NCBI RefSeq assembly: GCF_023715485.1
Contig: NZ_JAMBOF010000002.1
Span: 396,695-460,694, forward strand
Length of the DNA stretch: 64,000 bases
Direction of reading: 5' to 3'
Source of the DNA: Mesobacillus subterraneus
GTDB taxonomy: Bacteria > Bacillota > Bacilli > Bacillales > Cytobacillaceae
Under the pieces are notes generated by a model. That model was not told the origin of the DNA and did no database searches. It saw only the letters and a list, made by a program, of their open reading frames with translations. The translations under genes were made by a program, and so were the position numbers. The number at the start of each line of letters is the position of its first letter. Positions within the stretch are counted from its first letter, which is position 1. Shown in pieces: positions 53,500-62,568 of the stretch.

Positions 53500-55626
53500 T
53501 TATACCGAATAAGCCTTGATCAATTCATAAATACCTTCTCTCGAACCTGTGGCAAGCAATTTTTCCTTTACCTTCTGATCACTAAGCATGTTCGTCAATT
53601 GGGATAATGCTTTAAGGTGTGCTTCCCCATCAATTGCCGCCAGGACAATTACAAGCTGAACATCGTGCGTTCCTTTATCAGAAAATGGTACACTATGTTC
53701 CAGCCAAAGCACGCTCATTCCCAGCCTGTTTACCCCATCTTCGGGTCTGGCATGCGGGATTGCCACTTTAGGCGAGACGACAATATACGGGCCCATTTTG
53801 ACTAACGTATCAATCATGGCCCTTATATAGACATTTGTTATTGCCTTATCCTTCAATAATGGCTGTGCAGCTAGCCGTATTGCTTCTTTCCAATCAGAAA
53901 CACCTTCAGCAACCTGGATGTTCTCTTTTTTCAGAAGGTCTTTTAGATTGGGCTTAACCACTTCTTTACTAGTATTTACTGGCTGATACAGATATTTCTT
54001 CAATTCCCTTTGCAAGCTCTCCTCATCGATAACTTCCGCATATTTCTGGACAATAGACATCACAGCTTCTATCGAAGTCCGTTGCTGTGGCTTCGCGTCA
54101 ACCAGGGCATTCACCTTTTGAAGGAGGCCTTCCTTTTCAGCTTCTGTTAAAATAGAGCTGACAACGAAAACCGGCTTATTCCTTTCCTCCAGCGGGATGG
54201 TCGAAATAATGAAATCCACATCATAAAGATTTTTCTCATAATCCCTTTTGGAAACACAGCCTAGAATATCCACTGTCGAAAAGAGCCCTTCAAGCTGATG
54301 CCATAATAACTGAGAAGTTCCAACTCCTGTCGTGCAGACAAGCAAAGCATTCTTTCGATTGGCCGGTTTAACACCGACTCGTTCCATCCAGCCGCCGAAA
54401 TGCATGGCAATCAAGGCTACTTCATGATCATTAACTTCTTTGCCTGCAGCTTCTTCTAGGTGAACAATCACTTTTTTGGTTAGCTGGAAAACATCATTGT
54501 ATTTTTCTTTTATCGAGCCAGTCACTTCACTTTCAACCTCAAGGCCATATTTGATCCGGTAGAAAGCAGGTTTAACATGCAATATTAGATTTTTCTCAAT
54601 TTCTCTGCGATTTTCAAAAAACACACATGCATACGTCTGGAAGTCTGTGACCATGTTTGATACAACATCGGAAAGCATCGCTGTTTCATGGTTGCTATTG
54701 TGTAAAAGCAGATCCTCTGAGAACTGAATCCTGGATCCCAAGAGATGTTTGGTAATATAAAAAATTTCATCCTCCGGAAAGTTCACATGAAAAAGATTAG
54801 ATAACTGGTCACTGACTTTTATTGCTGCCTGGTATTCTTTTGTTTCCTTGAGAATTTCTTTCTCTACAGAATCAATCTTGATTTTTTTCCCTTGTGCCAG
54901 CCTTCGAACAAAAAGCAGTATGCGAAACACAAAATTATGGATGAATTCGTCCGTAAATTGTATATTCAACTCCTGCTCAATCGAACTGACGATAAATTGA
55001 ACCGCTTTCATTTTTTCTGAATCGAATAAATTCAGACCTTCATCATTGGCATTAAGGAGGACTGGAATTTGGGCTAATACTGTTTGCCAGCTTTGCTCTG
55101 TAAAAATATGCTGTAAATAGTAGACAATCGCTTTTCTTTTATCATCTTCTTTCCCAGTGATGACATAACCCTCTTTACGGTCAAACTCCAGATCTAACTC
55201 AAAACGCAATAATTCTTCTTTCAAGCTCTTTAAATCTTCGATGACTGTATTCCTGCTGACACGTACCTTCTTCATCAAGTCCTCAAGATATAATGGACTC
55301 GTCCTGGACATTAAATAGATAGAAAGCCAAGCTTTTCTCTCTTTGGGTGTGTATTCATAATGCCAGACCTTCAATGAACCTAACTTCTCGGGAACCTGCG
55401 AAGCAGCTTCCTCCTCCAGGAAAAACCCAGCCGACCGCACATATTGCACAGGCGAAAGCTTATGCTCTTTAAGCCATCCATTAATTTTTTCAATATCATA
55501 ATAAATCGTTCTTCTTGAGATATTGAATTTCTCAGACAGCACCTTCACCGGAGCATAATCCTGAGTTTGCGCGAGGTACGATAACATTGCACTACTGCGT
55601 TGATCAAGAGACAGATAAACCACCAC
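53500..55626 (-). CDS. MtlR/BglG-type PRD transcription activator with EIIB and EIIA domains
   Basis: Pathway-specific activator of the PTS operon. Order: two HTH modules (FNISRRTIYYDIEK and VSRNTVIEDLKSL), PRD1 and PRD2 (ending HEVALIAMHFGGWMERV), an EIIB-Gat-like domain (LLVCTTGVGTSQLLWHQLEG) and a C-terminal EIIA domain with IPHARPEDGV. Phosphorylation of PRDs by HPr and EIIB/EIIA sites by the cognate PTS would set its activity. The start is uncertain: adjacent GTGs at 55626 and 55623 are likely; the frame extends upstream to 55674 without a ribosome site. It heads the operon. Confidence 0.9.
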   Translation of the reverse strand: MVVYLSLDQRSSAMLSYLAQTQDYAPVKVLSEKFNISRRTIYYDIEKINGWLKEHKLSPVQYVRSAGFFLEEEAASQVPEKLGSLKVWHYEYTPKERKAWLSIYLMSRTSPLYLEDLMKKVRVSRNTVIEDLKSLKEELLRFELDLEFDRKEGYVITGKEDDKRKAIVYYLQHIFTEQSWQTVLAQIPVLLNANDEGLNLFDSEKMKAVQFIVSSIEQELNIQFTDEFIHNFVFRILLFVRRLAQGKKIKIDSVEKEILKETKEYQAAIKVSDQLSNLFHVNFPEDEIFYITKHLLGSRIQFSEDLLLHNSNHETAMLSDVVSNMVTDFQTYACVFFENRREIEKNLILHVKPAFYRIKYGLEVESEVTGSIKEKYNDVFQLTKKVIVHLEEAAGKEVNDHEVALIAMHFGGWMERVGVKPANRKNALLVCTTGVGTSQLLWHQLEGLFSTVDILGCVSKRDYEKNLYDVDFIISTIPLEERNKPVFVVSSILTEAEKEGLLQKVNALVDAKPQQRTSIEAVMSIVQKYAEVIDEESLQRELKKYLYQPVNTSKEVVKPNLKDLLKKENIQVAEGVSDWKEAIRLAAQPLLKDKAITNVYIRAMIDTLVKMGPYIVVSPKVAIPHARPEDGVNRLGMSVLWLEHSVPFSDKGTHDVQLVIVLAAIDGEAHLKALSQLTNMLSDQKVKEKLLATGSREGIYELIKAYSV

Positions 55627-56017
55627 CTTAGTACAATTATTTGTGCAAAATAGGACTTTATACAAATCAAACAATTGTTTAAATATAATATACGCCAGCG
55701 TTACAAAAAACAGGAGACCAAATATTCCGAATAATTTTGTGCAAAATTGGACTGTTTATTATGCGCAGTTTATTAATTTGTACCTCTGTTGGCTAGTGAC
55801 GAATATAGAAAAAGAGAGTGACCAGCTATCAACTGAATCAATCTCCTTTATTGATATATTTAAACCAACCTATTACTTTGACAAGTTCTGGGTGGCGACA
55901 GGTAGCTATAATTCATTTCCCAATGGTATAGAGTCTCCATGCTTCTTCACAAGCTTAGCAAAAAAAGAAAAGGCAACCATCAATGAGATGACTACCTTAC
56001 ATAGGGATTTATCCCAT
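55627..56017. other. PTS regulator promoter region with a direct repeat; no confident gene
   Basis: The core TTTGTGCAAAAT(A/T)GGACT occurs at 55640-55657 and again at 55736-55753, 17 of 18 bases identical, 96 nt apart. Each contains the inverted repeat TTTTG/CAAAA (imperfect in copy 1). They flank the likely promoter of the regulator and may be its operators. The rest has a plus-strand open frame that runs into the L,D-transpeptidase antisense and lacks a ribosome site, so I do not call it. Confidence 0.5.
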
Positions 56018-56767
56018 TCATTTCATTCCAAGTGCCTTTTTGGTGGCTGGTCCAACTACCCCGTCGGCCTTCAGTTTTTTGGCTTTTTGGAATTTCTTCA
56101 CGGCTGCTTCAGTAGCCGGTCCGAATACTCCGTCGATCCCCTTCGTGCTATAGCCCTTGTTTGTAAGGAGCTTCTGCAATTCCTTAACTTCCGCACCCTT
56201 CATGCCTTTTTTCAGGACTGAGCCTGCAGGAACGGCATACACTGGCACAGAAGCCCCGCCAGTAACCTTATATCCATTAGCAGCTGCAATAGCATTAAAG
56301 GACTTTTTAGAAGTAGTGATGATTACAGGGGTATTGACCTTTACCTGCTTATAAAGCCATTCCACTTCTTCATCGTACATTCGGATGCATCCGCCACTCA
56401 CATATTCGCCTATCGATTTAGGATTATTGTTGCCGTGAATTGCATAAGTTGTTCCCCAAGTCCCTCTCGCATTTAGACCAAGCCATCTATTGCCAAGTGG
56501 GTTCCTTGGATCTCCACCAGGGATATTCCCGCTGTAATATGGTCGATTCTTAATTTTATTAACTATTTTGAACTTTCCCTCCGGTGTATATGAAGGTTTC
56601 CGACCGGTACCCACTTTGAACGTTTTTACTAGTTTATTATTTTGATAATAAGCTAGTTGATTGTTCGACTTATTGATAACAATAATGTCTCCGCCCGCAG
56701 CCAATGCTGGTGCCTCAAAGAACACCATGGATACAAGAAGCATAATACAAATAATGAATTTTTTCAT
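56018..56767 (-). CDS. Secreted L,D-transpeptidase (YkuD) with peptidoglycan-binding domain
   Basis: Exported enzyme making L,D cross-links or modifying stem peptides. Signal peptide to about residue 23 (PALAAG), YkuD domain about 26-150 with [20 protein letters not shown] where the cysteine is the nucleophile, and a C-terminal PG_binding_1 domain (about 185-249: [34 protein letters not shown]). ATG at 56767 follows GGGGGATGG. A 24-residue upstream extension is not a signal peptide and is rejected. The name ykuD is not assigned because paralogues exist. Confidence 0.92.
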   Translation of the reverse strand: MKKFIICIMLLVSMVFFEAPALAAGGDIIVINKSNNQLAYYQNNKLVKTFKVGTGRKPSYTPEGKFKIVNKIKNRPYYSGNIPGGDPRNPLGNRWLGLNARGTWGTTYAIHGNNNPKSIGEYVSGGCIRMYDEEVEWLYKQVKVNTPVIITTSKKSFNAIAAANGYKVTGGASVPVYAVPAGSVLKKGMKGAEVKELQKLLTNKGYSTKGIDGVFGPATEAAVKKFQKAKKLKADGVVGPATKKALGMK

Positions 56768-57060
56768 ACCCCATCCCCCTTGAGTTCCAAACTGATTTAA
56801 ATATTGCAGGACCAACTTGCCTGAATGGCTTTTTTGCAAAAATAGCCGATGGCATGCATTATTTAAAACGTTTTTTACACTCTTATAAACGTATTTCCCT
56901 TACAATAGTTACATATATTACCGTTAAATGGTAAAAATTTTTTCTTGTTTTTGTGACAAAATGATTATTTTTATGTCGTTTTTTGGAATGGTAGTCAATT
57001 TTACATATAATGCTCTAATAAAATGAAGTCATCAAAGTACTTATTGAAACTGAGAGGATT

Positions 57061-57201
57061 TTGGAAATTGGGTATTTTAATATTACTGAGGGTGATTTAG
57101 AAGCACAGGAAAGGCTCCGTTTCATAAAAATACATATTATTACAGGTCTTGAAACGCGATTACCGTCCCTTTATTTTGATCCAAAAAAAATAATAAAATA
57201 G
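57061..57201 (+). CDS. Small hypothetical ORF (46 residues), possibly the tail of a larger lost gene
   Basis: TTG at 57061 opens a frame reading MEIGYFNITEGDLEAQERL and ending in Lys/Ile to TAG at 57201. GAGAGG lies only 3 nt upstream, a short spacing. The frame is open for 16 further codons upstream but has no ATG. Composition looks protein-like (acidic/basic alternation, aromatic residues). The immediate terminator supports transcription. No family recognised; a 3' gene remnant is equally possible. Confidence 0.35.
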   Translation: MEIGYFNITEGDLEAQERLRFIKIHIITGLETRLPSLYFDPKKIIK

Positions 57202-57238
57202 AAAATAACCAACCCTTTTTAGAGGATGGTTATTTTTT
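57202..57238 (+). terminator. Intrinsic terminator of a short plus-strand transcript
   Basis: AAAATAACCA / TGGTTATTTT stem with inner CC/GG and a TTTTTTG tail. Confidence 0.78.
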
Positions 57239-57278
57239 GTATCTGCTATTGCCAACTTGCTAACTATTATCAGATTTA

Positions 57279-57645
57279 CTATTGAACAACTTGATTCATA
57301 ACAGAATCCTTTATTCCCCCGCCGATTTGGTGTACAAACTTTGTTGTCATGCCATTTAATACGGTTTGTTGCTCTGGATGCAATCCTTTTTGTGAGACGA
57401 GTAGAACAGGAACTCCCATCTTGGCTGCCAATGGTCCGGCTGTCAGAGCATCCACCAGCAGTTTCGTTTCCTTCTTGGAGTCGAGGATTGTTTGCAATGT
57501 TGCTCCCTTATAGAATTTCTCTAGCACTTTGGCATTTGTAGCATTACGATCCTGGCCGCTAATACGGTTGTTCAACACGCTCTGCTTAGTGAAGGAATCC
57601 ATCTGGCTGAGTATATTTGGCGATATTACCCCAGTACCACCTATA
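57279..57645 (-). pseudogene. Duplicated C-terminal fragment of a CWB_2 protein
   Basis: The minus frame (IGGTGVISPNILSQMDSFTK, then on to the end GGIKDSVMNQVVQ) is nearly identical over about 120 residues to the C-terminus of the CWB_2 protein at 60191-62110. Homology stops abruptly at about 57645, where plus-strand protease sequence begins. No start, signal or upstream repeats exist, so it is a truncated copy. Confidence 0.85.
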
Positions 57646-57957
57646 ACGGCAGGTAACGATGCTGTAAGTGGGGCTCATTATCCTTCTTCATACGAAAATG
57701 TTATTTCAGTCAGTTCAACAACTAGTAACGATGATTTGTCTTATTTATCCAATTATGGTTCTGACATCGATATTGCTGCTCCAGGTTCATCAATTCTTTC
57801 GACGGTTCCAAATGGAGGCTATGCATGGAAGAGCGGAACGTCCATGGCTTCTCCTGTTGTAGCCGGGGTTGCTGCCCTGATTTTGAGCAATGAACCTTAT
57901 ATATCGAATAACGACCTAGCCAATCGTTTACTCGAAACAGCTGACGATTTAGAAGTT
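57646..57957 (+). pseudogene. Subtilisin-like protease fragment: catalytic-serine part
   Basis: Reads TAGNDAVSGAHYPSSYENVI and, further on, DIDIAAPGSSILSTVPN and GTSMASPVVAGVAALIL, the S8 catalytic-serine motif. It covers the last third of an S8 catalytic domain with no start. It is joined directly to the reversed CWB_2 fragment at its 5' side and to an earlier piece of the same type of protease at its 3' side. Confidence 0.85.
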
Positions 57958-58020
57958 ATTCATATTCCTCCTCTTATAATTCAGCGATTCAATATGCATA
58001 TCAGAACGGGGTGCTGATTG
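57957..58020 (+). pseudogene. Subtilisin-like protease fragment: upstream catalytic-domain piece, out of order
   Basis: In another frame it reads YSYSSSYNSAIQYAYQNGVL then IVAQA. In S8 proteases this segment lies just before the AAGND motif, that is before the piece at 57646-57957, so the two are in permuted order. Confidence 0.72.
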
Positions 58021-58197
58021 TTGCACAAGCCCTTGTACCTTGCCGACTTGAGAATCAACAATATCATAGCTTTCTAAATTAGTAGCTTTAATCCCAGAGT
58101 CAAGCTTTACAAGCACTCGATCAGTTTTTAGTTCACCTTTTACAGTTACCTTTGAATTTTGGACATTAGCATTTGCTGATGCCAGACCCTCTGCAAA
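58021..58197 (-). pseudogene. Subtilisin-like protease fragment: propeptide piece, inverted
   Basis: The minus frame reads FAEGLASANANVQNSKVTVK and continues GELKTDRVLVKLDSG and ESYDIVDSQVGKVQ. This looks like the signal/propeptide region of a secreted S8 protease, in the opposite orientation to the two catalytic pieces. It has no start codon and abuts ribosomal RNA sequence. Confidence 0.65.
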
Positions 58198-58198
58198 T

Positions 58199-58302
<104 letters not shown>

Positions 58303-58514
58303 TCTCTCCTAACCTCAGCTTCCTAGCTGCAAGAATCGCTGCAATCAAAAAGAAAAATCACCATCCATCTCCAGATATTAGTAAATATCAACCAAACTAT
58401 TTCGACTGCCGAATGAAACACCATCCCTATGTCTCTCGTCGTTGTATTTCCAATAAGCTACATCAAAAAAACTGAAAAAAAGAGACAGAATCCATTCTGC
58501 CTCATCAATCATCA
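58303..58514. other. Unassigned sequence between the mosaic and the next CWB_2 gene
   Basis: About 210 nt. A minus frame near 58380-58460 reads AYWKYNDERHRDGVSFGS without start, perhaps another scrap. A terminator for the gene at 58515 lies at 58477-58504. Confidence 0.35.
58477..58504 (-). terminator. Intrinsic terminator after the PPC-CWB_2 gene
   Basis: Minus-strand stem GAGGCAGAAT / ATTCTGTCTC followed by TTTTTTT. Confidence 0.85.
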
Positions 58515-59909
58515 TTATTGAATTAGTGACCAAAGTTCATCTTCAATGTCCAAACTCACTGCCCCTGGTCCACCAATGATGGTGTACCATAACACTTGTT
58601 CATCACCAAAGAGTGCCTTTGCCGCAGGGTGAAGTGTCTTTGGAGTGGTTAATACAATGGGCTCCTTGTAAAATCCCGCCAGGACTGAACCTGATAGTGC
58701 ATCTGCAAAGTTAGTACCGGTTGTCACAAATGAAGAGTCAATTCCCGCTGAAAAGAAGTATTTTGATACGTTCGCTGATGTTTCATACCGGTTTTGTCCG
58801 CTGATCCGAACAGGGTCAGGTAATTGTTTAAAGACATTCTCTGACACTGCTCCTGTCCCGCCAATAACAAATGTATTTTTATATTTTTTTGCTTCAGCTG
58901 TCGTTGAAACAGGCAGTTTATTTGCCTCAGTTAACAGGATTGGGGTACCACTTATAGCAGCATATGATCCAACAGATAGGGCGTCAGGATAATTTTGTCC
59001 TGAAACTACAATAGAAGTATCTTGTAATGGCAGCTTTTTTGCAATCTGCACAGCAGTTTCATACCTTGTGCTTCCTGCAATTCGTTCAACTGTTATTCCA
59101 AGAGTATTCTTGAGGTAGGCTTCAATCGCCTGGGACACAACTCCAGTACCGCCAATGATAGTTACCTTTTCTACTCCCAGATCATGAATTGCTCGAATAA
59201 CAGAATTCGGCAATGAATTCTTTGTTGTGAGCAAAATAGGCGCATCTAAATAGTAGGCTAACGGTGCTGCAGCCAGGGCATCCGGGAAGTCTGTTCCAGT
59301 TGCCAATAAAATTTCATCGGCACCACTCCCGTACCAACCCTCATAAGCAACATTCACAGCAGTTTCATATCTATCCTTACCAGAAATTCTATCTATACCT
59401 GGTTCCCTAATCATTGTAGTGAATCTGTATTGTTCGCCTCTTGTTGTATCGTAGTTGTCCGTTAACTGTAAATAATAAGTACCAGGTTCTAAAATAGCCT
59501 CAGCATAAAACCCACCTTCATCATCAAATGAACTACGCACCTCGGGTAAGTGCTCCCTAGTTCCATCTGAGTGTTCTTTATAGATCACAATACTGATTTC
59601 ACCATTTACACTAGTGAAAGTTTCTAACATTGCACCATAAAGAAGAAAGCCCCCTCTTTTCGGAATGGTTATCTTGTACATATCCCGATCTGATGAACTC
59701 ATCGTTCCAGTGACCTCGTCCTCAAGTGAGATTGAATTTGCTTCGGTAAAATAATCATTTGGTTCTTTTTCATTAACAAGTTGAAAATCTTCATCATTTT
59801 GCAGGTTCAATGGTTTTTCCGCAAAACCATAGTTTGCTAATGCTGGACGGGAAAATGAAGAAGCTGATAGCAAAACAATAGCAACTAAAAACAATATACT
59901 TCTTTTCAC
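58515..59909 (-). CDS. Secreted CWB_2 protein with PPC-like N-terminal domain
   Basis: Surface protein of 464 residues. Signal peptide to about residue 25 (RPALA), a pre-peptidase C-terminal (PPC)-like beta domain (about 45-150: NEKEPNDYFTEANSISLEDE, GTYYLQLTDNYD), then three CWB_2 repeats (about 165-464: RISGKDRYETAVNVA, FPDALAAAPLAYYL, IIGGTGVVSQ). GTG at 59909 follows GGAGG by 7 nt; the upstream frame to 60101 is rejected because it puts 64 residues before the signal peptide. No enzymatic domain. It may be a wall-displayed binder. Confidence 0.85.
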   Translation of the reverse strand: MKRSILFLVAIVLLSASSFSRPALANYGFAEKPLNLQNDEDFQLVNEKEPNDYFTEANSISLEDEVTGTMSSSDRDMYKITIPKRGGFLLYGAMLETFTSVNGEISIVIYKEHSDGTREHLPEVRSSFDDEGGFYAEAILEPGTYYLQLTDNYDTTRGEQYRFTTMIREPGIDRISGKDRYETAVNVAYEGWYGSGADEILLATGTDFPDALAAAPLAYYLDAPILLTTKNSLPNSVIRAIHDLGVEKVTIIGGTGVVSQAIEAYLKNTLGITVERIAGSTRYETAVQIAKKLPLQDTSIVVSGQNYPDALSVGSYAAISGTPILLTEANKLPVSTTAEAKKYKNTFVIGGTGAVSENVFKQLPDPVRISGQNRYETSANVSKYFFSAGIDSSFVTTGTNFADALSGSVLAGFYKEPIVLTTPKTLHPAAKALFGDEQVLWYTIIGGPGAVSLDIEDELWSLIQ

Positions 59910-60138
59910 AATTTTTCCTCCATAGTAGATTATTAATCTTACGTTTTTCTTAAAGTGAATTCCTAAAAATAATAGTATAAGAAAAGGCACTTCAAATCGC
60001 TCGAATTCTGTCGAAATTAAAAAAATATTATCTTCAATCTCCCTTTTTATAAAAGAGTTAAGAATGCTATCACGGGATGTATTAGTTTCGTATTTCATCA
60101 TACTACTACCTTTAACTGATACCTAAAACGGTTTATCT

Positions 60139-60171
60139 CAAAAAAGGAGCTCCTATTAAAAGAGGCTCCTC
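60139..60171 (-). terminator. Intrinsic terminator after the tandem-repeat CWB_2 gene
   Basis: Minus-strand AGGAGCCT...AGGAGCTCCT hairpin followed by TTTTTTG, 20 nt past the stop. Confidence 0.78.
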
Positions 60172-60190
60172 CTTGACTGGGGCCAAACAT

Positions 60191-62110
60191 CTATTGAACA
60201 ACAACATTAATGACAGAATCCTTGATTCCCCCACCGATTTGGTGTACAAACTTTGTTGTAATGCCGTTTAAAACGGTTTGTTGCTCTGGATGCAATCCTT
60301 TTTGTGAAACAAGTAGTACCGGGACTCCCATTTTTGCGGCCAATGGACCTGCTGTCAGGGCATCCACCAACAGATTTGTTTCGGATTTTGCGACTAGAAT
60401 TGTTTGCAAATTAGCTCCTTTATAAAACCTTTCAAGGACCTTGGCATTCGTAGCATTACGATCCTGGCCGCTAATACGATTTTTTAACACACTCTGCTTG
60501 GTGATGGAATCCATCTGGCTGAGAATATTTGGCGATATTACCCCAGTACCACCTATAAAGTAAGCATTCGCTAAACCTTCTTGTTTCAGCCAGCTGAATG
60601 TAGCAGCAGGAACTGTGTTTTTATTCGCCAGAATGATCGGCTGCTTTTTCAATCCAGCCTGTGCTGCTATCGATAATGCGTCTGGTTCACCCCATCCGTA
60701 GGCGAGATGCACGGTATCAACATCAATGATTTTATCCAGTTCCCTGGCAATCATCAGAGATGTTTCATATCTATCCTTACCGCCAATACGTGTCACCTTA
60801 TAACCTTTGGATTTCAACTGGTTTTCTACAGTTGTAGAAATGACACCGGTACCGCCAATCAAAATAATCTCTTTTGCCCCTAATCTCCTGATTTCCTGAA
60901 GCGTTTCATCAGGCAGCAATGTCCTCTTCGTTAAAAGTAAAGGAGAATTTTTTGCAGAGGCAAGAGGAGTTGCTGTAAGTCCATCGACAATGGCTTCACC
61001 ATTGCTTAATAGGACTGTTCCTGATGTTTTCCATCCCATTCTTGAAGCTTCAATTGCTGTGGTATACCTTGTACTCCCAATTAAGGTCTGTAGTTTCCTT
61101 TTGACTGTTATACTTGCGGCTTCACTTGTACTTCCTGAACTATCTACTGCATAAACTTTAATTAGCTTCCCTGCTGTATGGTGATCTATACTTACAGAGA
61201 AGTTCCCCTTTTCGTTAGCAAATGTACGTGCAATTTCTTTTCCGTCTACTGTAATAACAACGGTTGACCCAGGGTCGGATGTGCCTACTAAATTACTTTC
61301 TCTATCTGTTATTTCTTGGACTGTGGGAACATTTGGTTTTTTATAATCACCTTGATTATTTACATCAAAGTTTAATACATAATCCCTTCCATTCCAGTAA
61401 ACAGAAGTGTTGCCCGCGTTATCTACTAATGAAATACTGTCTACTCCCCATTTTCCTGCTTCTGCATTTTCTCCTATACTGATTGTATAAGTGTATCTTC
61501 CTTCAGCATCGGGACTCCATATATTCTTACCAAAACTCTGATTTCCAGAAGGACTTTTCACGACAATTCCTGCATATTGTACCCCTGATATATCATTCCT
61601 TGGATCTATGAAAACAGTAATTTCTTCACCCGCACTTATAGTACTTTTATTAATTTCTACTTTTGCTAGCGCTGGACCAGTAGTATCTTCGTTTGTATTA
61701 ACTACATCAAAATTCAAATCATAATCTCTGCCATTCCAGTAAACAGAAGTGTTGCCCGCGTTATCTACTAATGAAATACTGTCTACTCCCCATTTTCCTG
61801 CTTCTGCATTTTCTCCTATACTGATTGTATAAGTGTATCTTCCTTCAGCATCGGGACTCCATATATTCTTACCAAAACTCTGATTTCCAGAAGGACTTTT
61901 CACAACAATTCCTGCATATTGTACCCCTGATATATCCTCCTTTGGATCTATAAAAACAGTAATTTCTTCACTCGCATTTATACTGCTTTTATTTATGTCT
62001 ACTTTTACTAGCTCAGGACCTTCAAGATCTTCCATTGCATAAGTCCTTTTTACAAAGACCAAGCTTACTAATAACAAGAAAGACAGAGTTATTGTGAAAT
62101 ATTTTCTCAT
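60191..62110 (-). CDS. Secreted CWB_2 protein with two near-identical Ig-like repeats
   Basis: A 639-residue surface protein. Signal peptide to about residue 25, then two tandem 114-residue Ig-like units (about 30-143 and 144-257), each with SGVQYAGIVVKSPSGNQSFG and VSLVDNAGNTSVYWNGRDY-like ends, a bacterial Ig-like domain (about 265-345: NLVGTSDPGSTVVITVDGKE), then three CWB_2 repeats (about 345-639). ATG at 62110 with AAAGGTG. The C-terminus is duplicated as the fragment at 57279-57645. It may be an adhesin-like or structural wall protein. Confidence 0.86.
   Translation of the reverse strand: MRKYFTITLSFLLLVSLVFVKRTYAMEDLEGPELVKVDINKSSINASEEITVFIDPKEDISGVQYAGIVVKSPSGNQSFGKNIWSPDAEGRYTYTISIGENAEAGKWGVDSISLVDNAGNTSVYWNGRDYDLNFDVVNTNEDTTGPALAKVEINKSTISAGEEITVFIDPRNDISGVQYAGIVVKSPSGNQSFGKNIWSPDAEGRYTYTISIGENAEAGKWGVDSISLVDNAGNTSVYWNGRDYVLNFDVNNQGDYKKPNVPTVQEITDRESNLVGTSDPGSTVVITVDGKEIARTFANEKGNFSVSIDHHTAGKLIKVYAVDSSGSTSEAASITVKRKLQTLIGSTRYTTAIEASRMGWKTSGTVLLSNGEAIVDGLTATPLASAKNSPLLLTKRTLLPDETLQEIRRLGAKEIILIGGTGVISTTVENQLKSKGYKVTRIGGKDRYETSLMIARELDKIIDVDTVHLAYGWGEPDALSIAAQAGLKKQPIILANKNTVPAATFSWLKQEGLANAYFIGGTGVISPNILSQMDSITKQSVLKNRISGQDRNATNAKVLERFYKGANLQTILVAKSETNLLVDALTAGPLAAKMGVPVLLVSQKGLHPEQQTVLNGITTKFVHQIGGGIKDSVINVVVQ
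61340..62023. repeat. Tandem 342-bp intragenic repeat
   Basis: Two copies (about 61340-61681 and 61682-62023), offset by exactly 342 nt (114 codons), nearly identical over about 220 central nucleotides and diverged at the edges. They encode the two Ig-like units. The high identity suggests recent duplication or ongoing conversion. Confidence 0.85.
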
Positions 62111-62119
62111 TAGAAACAC

Positions 62120-62568
62120 CTTTCAAATAAGCATATTAATTGATCAGGATATAAATATTTACTATTGTCACTTTTTTATTATCGACATTTTTTCAGAGTT
62201 ATTTATACCCAGTATTTGGTTGAAAAAGCAAGTGAACAAACGTTAAATGCATGTAATTTATAAACTAAAGCAAATAAAAGGGGACAACAGAGTCGTAAAT
62301 CCTCATTATAAATCCCAAGAACGATTTTCTATCGGAGTGAAAATATACTGAGGCCCTTTAAAACACAATAAAAAAAAGAACTCCGAACCATTAATACAAT
62401 GGTGCACATCACCGTCCCCATGTCTCTCCTGATATAGGAATGGTTTATTAATCCGAATAGGATACGAAAATCGTCACCGCGCCTCACCTAGAAACAATTT
62501 TTCTACTTCTTTTAAAGATAAAAAGTACCTATAATACTGATATCTTACTTTTTTGGAGGGGTAGCAGA
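62120..62568. other. Intergenic region, no gene seen
   Basis: About 450 nt between divergent genes. It contains GGTGCACATCACCGTCCCC at about 62400, which shares GTGATGTGCACC (reverse strand) with the left end of the IS-like element at 63798, and a -10-like TATAAT at 62530 for the XRE gene. No open frame with ribosome site. Confidence 0.4.

Larger units (their letters stand above)
56768..57278. other. Intergenic region with a small plus-strand frame and terminator
   Basis: About 510 nt. Its first half is AT-rich with no gene. Its second half has a short coding-like plus frame (57061-57201) followed by a proper terminator (57202-57238), so some plus-strand transcript ends here. Confidence 0.45.

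Noticed and set aside
55643..56221. 192-codon plus-strand open frame
   Set aside because: No ribosome site, poor composition, and its second half is antisense to the well-supported L,D-transpeptidase gene.
57529..58017. 162-codon plus frame that appears to be a protease
   Set aside because: Its first part is antisense CWB_2 sequence and only the later part is S8 protease; it is a chance fusion across a rearrangement junction, so it is described as fragments.
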